Below the pieces are notes generated by a model. The model did not search any database, was not told the origin of the DNA, and saw nothing but the letters and a program-made list of their open reading frames with translations. Made by a program: the position numbers and the translations under genes. A stretch of DNA of 11,471 bases from an uncultured Bacteroidales bacterium (GTDB lineage: Bacteria; Bacteroidota; Bacteroidia; Bacteroidales; UBA932), in NCBI GenBank assembly GCA_902488725.1, contig CABTXO010000022.1:1-11471 (forward strand), given 5' to 3'. This document shows, in pieces, positions 1 through 6,965 of this stretch (position 1 is the stretch's first letter; each line of letters opens with the position of its first letter).

Positions 1-369
1 ACCGAAGTGTAACCAAGCCGAAAAGTCTATTCCCGTGCCCTCGTACTCCGAACTTCTTTCTTCGGGCAGAAGACGGCATACGAAGCCCGTACACCCGAAG
101 AGATTGGACACCTCTGGGAAAATTTCCTGATGACGGAGCGGATGAAAATGCTTGAATATTCCGGAAGCCTTGCCCGGCCCTGGTTCTGGCGTACGCTGCA
201 ACAAAAAGAAATAGATTTAATTGAAGAGCAAGACGGCCGCCTGGAAGCATTCGAATTCAAATGGCATGCAGGCAAACCGGTTAATCCCCCAGCATCATTC
301 ATCAATGCCTATCCGGATGCGACATTCCGCGTCATCACTCCGGAAAACATCACGGATTTTCTGCTGTAG
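1..369 (+). pseudogene. 3' remnant of a DUF4143-type AAA+ ATPase gene
   Basis: Reading frame 1 gives a C-terminal end typical of the ATP-binding AAA+/DUF4143 proteins common in Bacteroidales: a GHLWENFLMTER block (codons from about 100), then YFWRT-like FWRTLQQKEIDLIEE, then AFEFKW, and finally YPDATFRVITPEN before the TAG at 367-369. In the family this part is the C-terminal PD-(D/E)XK nuclease-like domain; FEFKW and EIDLIEE carry its acidic and lysine residues. The frame is interrupted by TAA at 10-12, inside what still aligns with the segment before the family's KVYFYD motif (here RKVYS), and the D-G of that motif is missing. I therefore read it as a decayed gene. The 5' part lies outside the window. 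The only internal start, ATG 130, would give 79 residues without the ATPase domain. Base composition is visibly more A/T-rich than in the core genes to the right. The cellular role of intact relatives is not established. Confidence 0.7.
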
Positions 370-382
370 TCCTTCACCGCAA

Positions 383-425
383 GCCGCCGAGCATGGCGGC
401 GGGCGGAATGCCGAGGGTGCGGCAT
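383..425. repeat. Two tandem GC-rich hairpins (6-bp stem, 6-base loop each)
   Basis: The first inverted repeat is GCCGCC (383-388) with GGCGGC (395-400). The second is ATGCCG (408-413) with CGGCAT (420-425). Both have perfect 6-bp stems and 6-base loops, lie 7 bases apart, and share the core CCGAG followed by TG and CGGC. They start 14 bases after the stop of the DUF4143 remnant and end where resemblance to the antitoxin fragment on the other strand ends. No T-tract follows, so a classical terminator is not supported. They could be REP-like units or simply a bidirectional transcript end. Confidence 0.4.
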
Positions 426-501
426 AGCCGTCGACGACCGGAAGCAGATCTTCGATCCGCTCCAAGACATATTCATACTGCATTTTCGTGATCTTTTCCA
501 C
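424..501 (-). pseudogene. N-terminal fragment of a HigA-like antitoxin / XRE regulator
   Basis: On the minus strand a GTG at 501-499 begins a frame reading EKITKMQYEYVLERIEDLL and then PVVDGY. This is how Bacteroidetes antitoxin-type XRE regulators partnered with HigB toxins start (I/VTKxQYEYALxRIEELLPxVD). The GTG is preceded by GGAGG at 512-508 with a 6-base spacer, a Shine-Dalgarno-like sequence of a kind the core genes of this window do not have. After residue 26 the family's acidic DKNxxELxLxSD segment and the whole helix-turn-helix are absent; the frame instead runs through the tandem hairpins and antisense to the DUF4143 remnant until a stop at about 295. I take it as a truncated gene. 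The identification rests on about 26 residues recognised from memory, so it is tentative. Confidence 0.45.
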
Positions 502-502
502 T

Positions 503-565
503 TCAAACCTCCTTTGCGCCGATATTGTCATCGTCAGCATTCCATTGTACTCTGATGCAGAGATA
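503..565 (-). pseudogene. Possible C-terminal tail of a HigB-like toxin
   Basis: Directly upstream of the antitoxin-like GTG, a minus-strand frame ends with TGA at 505-503 and reads YLCIRVQWNADDDNIGAKEV. HigB-family toxins of this clade commonly end with Y(I/V)RFIGTHAxYDxIDAKTI, so the alternating A-D-x-D-x-I-x-A-K pattern fits, although the GTH motif is disturbed. Stop and next start are separated by a single base, the usual toxin-antitoxin spacing. Further upstream in this frame (565-600) the match fades, and no toxin core is visible before the exported-protein gene. It is too short to be certain. Confidence 0.3.
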
Positions 566-581
566 GACGAAAACGTGCACA

Positions 582-612
582 TTGCCTCCTGCAGAAAAAA
601 GTCGTATCTTGG
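582..612 (+). promoter_or_regulatory. Candidate promoter for the exported-protein gene
   Basis: TTG at 582-584 and TATCTTGG at 605-612 (7 of 8 to TAnnTTTG) are 20 bases apart, close to the Bacteroidetes primary sigma consensus. The predicted transcript would start near 618, leaving a leader of about 20 bases before the ATG at 637. One mismatch in the -7 box and no independent support keep this moderate. Confidence 0.4.
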
Positions 613-636
613 GCTACAGAATTCAAATTCCTGAAC

Positions 637-1791
637 ATGAAAAAGCAACTTGCCACCGCGCTGCTCTGCCTGGCCCTGCTCGGCCTGACGGCACTGGCGC
701 AGGACTACAAGTCCAGCATCCGCTACTGGGATGCGGGCAGACTGACCCTCGAAGATTTCACCGTCCGCGACATGTGGTCCCTCGACGACAAGGCCACCTC
801 CGTACTGGCCCACGGCTGGCAGCAGGAGGAGCAGACCCTCCGCTTCGGAAACCTCCGTTTCGACCGGCCGGTTACCCGGACCTACATGGACAAGGTGAAT
901 TCCTGGATCAAGACGGGGACCGACGTGCACGAGGCCCTGCTGTTCAACCAGGTCATCTTCGACCTGGCCGAGGCCACGCGCCGGAAGATGCAGCACGAAC
1001 TGGACACGAACCGGACCAGCCGCCCCGACGCCATCGGCAATTTCTACGCCACCGTCTGCGACAACGCCGTCAACGAATTCATCGCCTCTTCCCGGCACGG
1101 CACCGACACGGCCGTCGTGCGGAAATACCAGGCCAATCTGAACCAGACGCTCGCCGAACCGGACGGCGGGCTGTCAGAACCTGTCATTCCGATGGGCAAA
1201 TGGGGCATCGGGTGGCACCTGGGGGCCGCCGGTGAATATTTCCTCGGCGAAGGGGCGGATTTCCTTTCGCCCCGGTACGGCATGGAATTCGGGTTCGAAA
1301 CCGCCTACGGACGGCTGCGCCTGGACTTGAACGCGATCCTGGCTTTCGGCTCCCTGCGGAAAGACGTCCCCTTCTGGCAGAAGGATGACCCGGAGAAAAT
1401 CTCGCCGTGGAGTGCCGGCGAACGGATCAGCGGGGGTGCCGTCGAGTTCTCCGCCGGTTGCGACGTGCTGGACAACGCACACTTCACGCTGACGCCGTTC
1501 GCTGGGGCGGGCGCAGGCTTCATCGCCCGGGCGAACAAATATCTGCAGAAGGACGGTTCCGGCAAGCTCATTACCGAGGAACTGGCGGGGTTCCGGATGC
1601 TGGCCGGACTGCAGGGCGACTGGAAACTGCGGCGGCAGTATTCCATCCTCGGCTATTACGGCCGCACCTACAGCGAGACCACCCTCCGCTTCCGGCTCTA
1701 CGTCGCCAAGACCAACTTCCGCTCCCCCTGCCACCCCTGCAGCCTCAACTTCGGCATCGCCCTCAACGGCTTCGGCCGCGACGTGCGCTAG
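637..1791 (+). CDS. Exported protein of unknown function, DUF922-like N-terminus and probable C-terminal beta-barrel
   Basis: The 384-residue product begins with a clear signal peptide (MKKQ, hydrophobic core, ALA cut site after residue 21, then QDY); there is no lipobox. Residues about 28-122 resemble DUF922-type proteins: YWDAGRLTLEDF at 30-41, MDKVNSWIK at 84-92, and NQVIFDLAEATRRKM at 104-118. DUF922 members typically carry HEQGHFDIAE at the last position, but here it reads FNQVIFDLAE, so the His-Glu-His pattern is gone. From about residue 190 to the end there are alternating, aromatic- and glycine-rich strands (GWHLGAAGEYF, YGMEFGFETAYGRLRLDL, TLTPFAGAGAGF, SLNFGIALNGFG), as expected of an outer-membrane barrel. 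The product is thus probably envelope-located, with a periplasmic or surface domain joined to a barrel. No partner gene is adjacent; it has its own promoter and terminator candidates. The ATG is chosen because it opens the signal peptide. The function is unknown and no enzyme activity can be claimed. Confidence 0.85.
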   Translation: MKKQLATALLCLALLGLTALAQDYKSSIRYWDAGRLTLEDFTVRDMWSLDDKATSVLAHGWQQEEQTLRFGNLRFDRPVTRTYMDKVNSWIKTGTDVHEALLFNQVIFDLAEATRRKMQHELDTNRTSRPDAIGNFYATVCDNAVNEFIASSRHGTDTAVVRKYQANLNQTLAEPDGGLSEPVIPMGKWGIGWHLGAAGEYFLGEGADFLSPRYGMEFGFETAYGRLRLDLNAILAFGSLRKDVPFWQKDDPEKISPWSAGERISGGAVEFSAGCDVLDNAHFTLTPFAGAGAGFIARANKYLQKDGSGKLITEELAGFRMLAGLQGDWKLRRQYSILGYYGRTYSETTLRFRLYVAKTNFRSPCHPCSLNFGIALNGFGRDVR

Positions 1792-1795
1792 CGGA

Positions 1796-1830
1796 CCGTC
1801 CGCTTCGGGCACCCTCCGGACGGATATTCT
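1796..1830 (+). terminator. Candidate terminator after the exported-protein gene
   Basis: CCGTCCG (1796-1802) pairs perfectly with CGGACGG (1817-1823) around a 14-base loop, beginning 4 bases after the TAG. An A/T-rich stretch (ATATTCTATAATTAT) follows, but not a pure T run, so termination is plausible rather than certain. Confidence 0.45.
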
Positions 1831-1961
1831 ATAATTATCTAATTATGAATATCTTACAATAAAACCATCTGGAGGCCTTGGCGAAAAACGGGGCAGGCTT
1901 CCATTGCAGCATCGTCATAACTTACTGACAGACAAAAGATTCTGAGTTTTCCGCATGGAGA

Positions 1962-1985
1962 CCTTCGGCGGTGGCGCACCGAAGG
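1962..1985. other. Hairpin in the cysS upstream region
   Basis: CCTTCGG (1962-1968) pairs perfectly with CCGAAGG (1979-1985) around a 10-base loop; inside it GGTG (1970-1973) and CACC (1977-1980) form a competing small stem. It lies upstream of the -7 box at 2017, so it would be in DNA or in a read-through transcript rather than in the cysS leader made from that promoter. The rest of the 1831-2016 stretch shows no gene, RNA or repeat that I can recognise. Confidence 0.3.
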
Positions 1986-2016
1986 GCCCCCTCCGGAATA
2001 TGTCCGAAAATATTCT

Positions 2017-2024
2017 TACATTTG
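2017..2024 (+). promoter_or_regulatory. cysS promoter -7 box (TACATTTG)
   Basis: TACATTTG matches the Bacteroidetes -7 consensus TAnnTTTG exactly and lies 21 bases before the chosen cysS ATG. No TTG is present 19-21 bases upstream, so the -33 element is weak or absent. Transcription would start around 2031, in the AT-repeat just before the gene, giving a leader of about 15 bases. Confidence 0.55.
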
Positions 2025-2045
2025 AAAAATATATATATCAGGAAT

Positions 2046-3620
2046 ATGAGAGCGCTCTATCTGACCAACACCCTTTCGCGGAAGAAGGAACTGTTCGTCC
2101 CGATCCAACCGGGACATGTGGGGATGTATGTCTGCGGCCCGACCGTCTACGGGGATGCCCACCTGGGCCATGCCCGGCCGGGCGTGACCTACGATGTGCT
2201 GTTCCGGCTGCTGAAGCATCTGGGCTACCAGGTGCGCTACGTGCGGAACATCACCGATGTGGGCCATCTGGAGCATGATGCGGACGAGGGAGAAGACAAA
2301 ATCACGAAGAAAGCCCGGCTGGAACAGCTGGAACCGATGGAGGTCGTGCAGACCTACACGTTCCGGTACCACGAGGCCATGCGGCTGCTGAACGTGGCCC
2401 CGCCGTCCATCGAACCCCGGGCTTCCGGCCACATCATCGAGCAGATCGAGACCGTCAAGCAGATTCTGGACGCGGGATACGCCTACCTCAGCAACGGCAG
2501 CGTCTACTTCGATGTCGAAAAATACAACCGCAGCCATCACTACGGGGTGCTGTCCGGCCGCAATCTGGACGACACGATGGAAGGCACGCGCGCCCTGGAC
2601 GGCCAGCGTGACAAGCGGGCCCCCTACGACTTCGCCCTCTGGAAGAAGGCGGAACCGGAGCACATCATGCACTGGCCCAGCCCCTGGGGAGAAGGCTTCC
2701 CCGGCTGGCATCTGGAGTGCTCGGTGATGGGCGAGAAATACCTAGGAAAGGAATTCGACATCCACGGGGGCGGCATGGACCTGATGTTCCCCCACCACGA
2801 ATGCGAAATCGCCCAGAACGTCGCATCCCGGCACACGCAGGGCGTCCGCTACTGGGTGCACAACAACATGATCACCATCAATGGGCAGAAGATGGGCAAG
2901 TCGCTCGGGAACTTCATCACCCTCCCCGAGCTGTTCAGCGGCAGCCACCCGAAGCTCACGCAGGCCTATTCCCCGATGACCGTACGCTTCTTCATCCTGC
3001 AGGCGCACTACCGCGGCACGCTGGACTTCAGCAACGAGGCGCTGCAGGCGGCAGAAAAGGGCCTCGGGCGGGTGCTGCAGGCCGCCAAGGACTTGCGGGC
3101 GCTTGCGAAGGAGTCCGGCGTGGCATCGGCGGCGAAAGGCACCGAAGGCAGCCCGGCATATTCCTTGAAATACGGCGAATTCCTGGATGCGGTCGCGGCG
3201 GAGACCTGCCCGGCGCAGAACGAAGCGGTGAAAGGAATCTGGCAGGGCGCATACGAGGCGCTCTGCGACGACCTCAACACCCCGGTCGCACTCTCGCACG
3301 TGTTCAATGCCGTGCGGCTCGTGAACAGTGCGAAGGACGGCTCGCTGAAACTGTCCAAAGGTGACTTCGAGGCCCTGCTGCAGGTCTTCGACGGGATCGT
3401 GTGCGGCGTACTCGGCCTGAAGGACGAGGCTGCGGACGGGGCCGGCGCCGGAAAGGGGCAGCAGGTCATCGACGGACTCATGAATATGGTCCTGGAGGAA
3501 CGCGCCAAGGCCAAGGAGGCCAAGGACTGGGCGCTCAGCGACGCCATCCGCAACCACCTCAAAGCCCTCGGCATCTCGGTCAAAGACACCAAGGACGGGG
3601 CCGAGTGGACCCTGGAATAA
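2046..3620 (+). CDS. cysS: Cysteinyl-tRNA synthetase
   Basis: This class Ia aminoacyl-tRNA synthetase charges tRNA-Cys with cysteine using ATP, releasing AMP and PPi, in the cytoplasm. The 524-residue product has MYVCGPTVY at 27-35, the HIGH motif as HLGH at 39-42, and the KMSKS motif as KMGKS at 282-286. The tight cysteine-selecting zinc site is complete: C30, C225 (in WHLECS), H250 and E254 (in FPHHECE). The anticodon-side helical part begins near 310 and includes CDDLNTPVA at 407-415. The family is usually about 460-490 residues; the extra length here is mainly a segment around 355-395, rich in Ala, Gly and Ser. ATG 2046 is chosen because [17 protein letters not shown] matches the family start and follows a promoter; the frame stays open upstream to a GTG at 1971, which would add 25 unrelated residues ahead of the -7 box. 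The gene stands alone and converges with the LacI-type gene, 9 bases apart. Confidence 0.97.
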   Translation: MRALYLTNTLSRKKELFVPIQPGHVGMYVCGPTVYGDAHLGHARPGVTYDVLFRLLKHLGYQVRYVRNITDVGHLEHDADEGEDKITKKARLEQLEPMEVVQTYTFRYHEAMRLLNVAPPSIEPRASGHIIEQIETVKQILDAGYAYLSNGSVYFDVEKYNRSHHYGVLSGRNLDDTMEGTRALDGQRDKRAPYDFALWKKAEPEHIMHWPSPWGEGFPGWHLECSVMGEKYLGKEFDIHGGGMDLMFPHHECEIAQNVASRHTQGVRYWVHNNMITINGQKMGKSLGNFITLPELFSGSHPKLTQAYSPMTVRFFILQAHYRGTLDFSNEALQAAEKGLGRVLQAAKDLRALAKESGVASAAKGTEGSPAYSLKYGEFLDAVAAETCPAQNEAVKGIWQGAYEALCDDLNTPVALSHVFNAVRLVNSAKDGSLKLSKGDFEALLQVFDGIVCGVLGLKDEAADGAGAGKGQQVIDGLMNMVLEERAKAKEAKDWALSDAIRNHLKALGISVKDTKDGAEWTLE

Positions 3621-3629
3621 GCGGATTCC

Positions 3630-4682
3630 TTAGAATGTCGCGACGGTGGGCTCGGAACCGAAGGGACCGCCGAGCACCAATTTCGCCTGCAGGGTGATGC
3701 TCTTTTCTTCTTCCGTGGCTTTCTTGTCGATCATCCGGCGGAGCAGGGCGAAGGCTTTGTCGGCGATGTCGCTGAGCGGCTGGATGACATGCGGCACCAC
3801 CGGCTTGTTCAGGTCGTAGATGTCGCTGTCGTCGAAGCAGACGAAGGAAAAGTCTTTCGGCAGGTTGAGCCGCAGCACGTTCAGAGCGTTGAAACCGTAC
3901 ATGGAGATCTTCTTGGTCGGGAGCACGAAGGCCTCGCATCCGCGTTTGGAGGCGGAGCGGAAAATCTCGATGACCCCCTTCTTGGCGGCTTCCGCCTGAT
4001 AGTCGATGCGGTGGACGCTGATGTCGTCCTGCAGTCCGGACTCCTCCATGGCTTTCTGGTAGCCGGCTTCGCGGTCGGTCAGGCTGGTCACGCCGGAGAG
4101 GTAGGAAATCATTTCGATTTTGCCGATTCCCTGATGAATCAGGTACTTCGTGGCCATGTAGCCGGCATCCACGTTGTCCACGAGGACCCTTCCATAGGCG
4201 TTGCCGGGAATGTCGCGGTCGATCAGGACGGTGGGGATGCCGAGGTCTACTGCCTTGTTGAGCGCCGCTTCGCCGCCCAGGCAGGGGGCGACGATGAGGC
4301 CTTCGACATTGTAGCCGATCATCGTGTCGACCAGCCGGGAGAGCTTTTCGGGATTCTCGTCGGAACTGGCGAAGATCACGGAGTAGCCTGCCCGATAGGA
4401 GATGTTTTCGATGGAACGGCAGATCTCCGCGAAGAAGGGATTCGCGATGTCGGACACGATCACGGCGATGGAGTGGGAGCGACCACTCCGCAGGGAGGCG
4501 GCGGCGTTGTTGCGACGATAGCCGAGCTTTTTGGCGACATTCAGCACACGGTCGGCCGTGAGCGGATTGACCGGACAGTCCAGGCGGCCGTCCTTGCCGA
4601 CTTTCGCATTCATGACAAACGAAACGAGCGTGACCGACACCCCGGCCTCACGCGCAACATCTCTGATGGTAACCTTCTTCAT
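3630..4682 (-). CDS. LacI-family transcriptional regulator
   Basis: The 350-residue product has a LacI-type N-terminal helix-turn-helix (VTIRDVAREAGVSVTLVSFVMN, residues 4-25), the hinge region LGYRRNNAAASLRSG (53-67), and a periplasmic-binding-protein-like core (SIAVIVSDIANPFFAEI onward; VEGLIVAPC; PTVLIDRD; FVCFDDSDIYDL; PVVPHVIQP). It should bind an operator as a dimer and respond to a small ligand, usually a sugar or derivative. Two details stand out: the stretch between HTH and hinge is about 6-8 residues longer than in LacI (NAKVGKDGRLDCPVN), and phenylalanine replaces the arginine of the usual TVSRV motif. Both are known to me from Bacteroidetes members. No sugar-utilisation genes are adjacent, so the regulon cannot be read from context. 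The gene has its own consensus promoter overlapping the hppA terminator. I saw no clear operator palindrome. Confidence 0.93.
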   Translation of the reverse strand: MKKVTIRDVAREAGVSVTLVSFVMNAKVGKDGRLDCPVNPLTADRVLNVAKKLGYRRNNAAASLRSGRSHSIAVIVSDIANPFFAEICRSIENISYRAGYSVIFASSDENPEKLSRLVDTMIGYNVEGLIVAPCLGGEAALNKAVDLGIPTVLIDRDIPGNAYGRVLVDNVDAGYMATKYLIHQGIGKIEMISYLSGVTSLTDREAGYQKAMEESGLQDDISVHRIDYQAEAAKKGVIEIFRSASKRGCEAFVLPTKKISMYGFNALNVLRLNLPKDFSFVCFDDSDIYDLNKPVVPHVIQPLSDIADKAFALLRRMIDKKATEEEKSITLQAKLVLGGPFGSEPTVATF

Positions 4683-4705
4683 ATTCCGAGATCGTGAGTA
4701 GAAAA

Positions 4706-4735
4706 CAAATGTACGGGAAAGATGTGAGAAATCAA
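4706..4735 (-). promoter_or_regulatory. Promoter of the LacI-type gene
   Basis: On the minus strand TTG (4735-4733) and TACATTTG (4713-4706) are exactly 19 bases apart, matching the Bacteroidetes TTG-N19-TAnnTTTG consensus perfectly. Transcription would start near 4699, about 17 bases before the ATG at 4682. The TTG is made partly of the T-tract of the hppA terminator. Confidence 0.75.
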
Positions 4736-4764
4736 AAAAGACCGGCCGGATCGGTCGGTCTTTT
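4734..4764 (-). terminator. hppA intrinsic terminator
   Basis: On the minus strand AAAAGACCG (4764-4756) pairs with CGGTCTTTT (4744-4736), followed inward by an A-C mismatch and a CCG/CGG stem with a 3-base loop. The stem runs into six T residues (4739-4734). It starts 17 bases after the hppA stop codon. This is a strong Rho-independent terminator. Confidence 0.85.
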
Positions 4765-4781
4765 CAACGGGAGCAGCCTCC

Positions 4782-6962
4782 CTACAGGTGCAACATCACG
4801 GTCAGTCCGGCCATCACGATGGAAACCATGCTCATCAACTTGATGAGGATATTGAGGGAAGGCCCGGACGTGTCCTTGAAGGGATCGCCGACAGTGTCGC
4901 CCACGACGGTCGCCTTGTGGCAGCTCGAGTTCTTGCCGCCGAAATGGCCGTCTTCGACATATTTCTTGGCATTGTCCCAGGCCCCTCCGGCATTGGCCAG
5001 GAAGATTGCGAGGATGAATCCCGCGCCCAAGGCTCCGGCCAGCAGGCCGAGCACGCCGGCAGGACCGAGGCAGACCCCGACCAGGATCGGGACGACGATG
5101 GCCAGGAGGCTCGGGAAGATCATCTCGTGCTGGGCGGCCTTGGTGGAGATCTGCACGCAACTGGTGTAGTCCGGCCGCTGCTTCCCTTCCAGGATGCCTG
5201 CGATTTCCCGGAACTGCCGGCGGACTTCGACGACCATCCTCTGGGCCGCACGCCCGACCGCATTCATCGTCAGGCCGCAGAACAGGAAGGCCATCATGGC
5301 ACCGATGAATATGCCCGCGAGCACGACCGGGTTCATGAGGTTGATGTCATAGTGCGCGACAATCTGCGGAATCGTGGCGGTGGAGATGTCCGCCACGCCC
5401 GCGATCGACTTGCCGAGGTGTTGGAAACCGATCTTGAGTTCTTCGATGTAGGAGGCCAGCAGCGCCAGAGCCGTCAAGGCCGCTGAACCGATGGCGAAGC
5501 CCTTGCCCGTGGCAGCCGTCGTATTCCCCAGGGCATCCAGGACATCCGTACGCTCCCGGACGGTGGGATCCAGCTCGCTCATCTGGGCATTGCCGCCGGC
5601 ATTGTCGGCGATGGGACCGTAGGCATCGGTCGCGAGGGTGATTCCAAGCGTGGAAAGCATGCCGACCGCCGCGATGCTGATGCCGTACAGACCCTGGCTC
5701 AGCACGTCGGGCGTGTAGTGGAAGCCGGTCGCGAAGCCGAAAGACAACAGGATCGCCACCCCGATGGTGAGGACCGGAACGGCCGTGGAGATCATGCCGA
5801 GTCCCACGCCCTGGATGATCACGGTCGCGGGGCCGGTCTGGGAGCTTTCGGCGAGCTTCCGGGTCGGTTTGTAGGAATGGGAGGTGTAGTATTCCGTCAT
5901 CTTGCCGATGATGACACCGGCGAGCAGGCCGGTGATCACGGACAGGCTCAGCTGCCACCAGTTGGTGAAGCCGAGGACATGGAAGATCACGAAGGTCAGC
6001 ACCGCGATCAGACCGGCGCTCAGGTTGGTTCCCACGCTCAGGGAGCCGAGCAGCTGCTTCAGGCCTGCTCCGTCACGGGTGCGGACCACAAATATTCCGA
6101 GAATGGAGAGCACCACGCCGATGGCTGCGATCACCATCGGGGCGAAGATGGCCTTCATCTGCGCATCGACATCGCCGAAATAGGCGGACGCACCCAAGGC
6201 CATCGTGGCGAGGATCGAGCCGCAGTAGGATTCGTACAGGTCGGCCCCCATGCCGGCAACGTCGCCCACATTGTCACCGACGTTGTCGGCAATCGTAGCA
6301 GGGTTGCGGGGGTCGTCCTCAGGAATGTCTTGCTCCACTTTTCCGACGATGTCGGCGCCCACGTCGGCGGCCTTGGTGTAGATGCCGCCTCCCACGCGGG
6401 CGAACAGGGCCTGTGTCGAGGCGCCCATGCCGAAAGTCAGCATGGTCGTGGTGATGACCACGAGGCTCTGAGAAGGCGTGGCTTCCTGCACGAAAGCGTT
6501 CAGGACAAGCCACCAGATGGAGATGTCCAGCAGGCCGAGCCCTACAACGGTAAGCCCCATGACAGCCCCGGAGCGGAAGGCGACCTTGAGTCCGGCATTG
6601 AGCGACTTTCCGACCGCATTCGCAGTCCGGGCGGAAGCAAACGTTGCGGTCCGCATCCCGATGTACCCGGCCAGGGCGGAAAAGAGACCGCCTGTCAAAA
6701 AGGCGAAAGGAACCCAGCGGTTCTGGATTCCGAGACCGTAGGCCAGAACTGTGAACAACACGGAAAGGATGATGAACACGATTCCGACGACCTTGTATTG
6801 TTGTTTGAGGTAGGCCATGGCGCCCTCGCGGACATACTGGGCGATTTCCTTCATGGTCACGGTGCCTTCGCTCTCCTGCATCATGCGATGGTAGAACAGC
6901 CAGGCGAAAAACAAAGCAATGACAGATGCCGCAGGCACCATATAGAACAGATGGTTCAACAT
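4782..6962 (-). CDS. hppA: Membrane-bound ion-pumping inorganic pyrophosphatase
   Basis: This integral inner-membrane enzyme hydrolyses PPi and uses the energy to pump cations outward. The 726 residues are almost continuous membrane helices, with the family's catalytic blocks intact: DVGADIVGKVE (DX7KXE, 200-210), DNVGDNVGD (226-234), DAYGPIADNAGG (446-457), and near the C-terminus DNAKKYVED and GDTVGDPFKDTSGPS. A483 and G486 in GNTTAATGKG are the residues of the K+-dependent subfamily (K+-independent enzymes have Lys at the first). The gate glutamate is E244 in ADLYESY. T90, F94, D146 and M174 correspond, as far as I recall, to the set that marks Bacteroides-type pumps moving both Na+ and H+. 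The start MLNHLFYMVPAAS fits the family; M8 is less likely. The gene lies between two terminators and so forms its own unit, after the ribosomal operon. PPi from tRNA charging and nucleic acid synthesis would be its substrate. Confidence 0.97.
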   Translation of the reverse strand: MLNHLFYMVPAASVIALFFAWLFYHRMMQESEGTVTMKEIAQYVREGAMAYLKQQYKVVGIVFIILSVLFTVLAYGLGIQNRWVPFAFLTGGLFSALAGYIGMRTATFASARTANAVGKSLNAGLKVAFRSGAVMGLTVVGLGLLDISIWWLVLNAFVQEATPSQSLVVITTTMLTFGMGASTQALFARVGGGIYTKAADVGADIVGKVEQDIPEDDPRNPATIADNVGDNVGDVAGMGADLYESYCGSILATMALGASAYFGDVDAQMKAIFAPMVIAAIGVVLSILGIFVVRTRDGAGLKQLLGSLSVGTNLSAGLIAVLTFVIFHVLGFTNWWQLSLSVITGLLAGVIIGKMTEYYTSHSYKPTRKLAESSQTGPATVIIQGVGLGMISTAVPVLTIGVAILLSFGFATGFHYTPDVLSQGLYGISIAAVGMLSTLGITLATDAYGPIADNAGGNAQMSELDPTVRERTDVLDALGNTTAATGKGFAIGSAALTALALLASYIEELKIGFQHLGKSIAGVADISTATIPQIVAHYDINLMNPVVLAGIFIGAMMAFLFCGLTMNAVGRAAQRMVVEVRRQFREIAGILEGKQRPDYTSCVQISTKAAQHEMIFPSLLAIVVPILVGVCLGPAGVLGLLAGALGAGFILAIFLANAGGAWDNAKKYVEDGHFGGKNSSCHKATVVGDTVGDPFKDTSGPSLNILIKLMSMVSIVMAGLTVMLHL

Positions 6963-6965
6963 ATT

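Noticed and set aside
27..305. 92-codon minus-strand frame in the DUF4143 remnant
   Set aside because: It is an antisense shadow of a region whose plus-strand translation fits a known protein family.
295..1098. 267-codon minus-strand frame spanning the left part of the window
   Set aside because: Most of it is antisense to the exported-protein gene. Only the short piece at 424-501 resembles a known family, and that is listed separately.
1831..2016. Possible small RNA, riboswitch or T-box leader ahead of cysS
   Set aside because: No T-box, SAM or other known conserved core is visible, and the likely promoter lies downstream of the hairpin at 1962-1985.
1971..2045. Upstream GTG start for cysS adding 25 residues
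   Set aside because: The extension has no family similarity and begins before the TACATTTG promoter box at 2017-2024.
3789..4697. 302-codon plus-strand frame opposite the LacI-type gene
   Set aside because: It is antisense to a clear LacI-family protein, has low-complexity Val/Asp/Gly composition and no recognisable motif.
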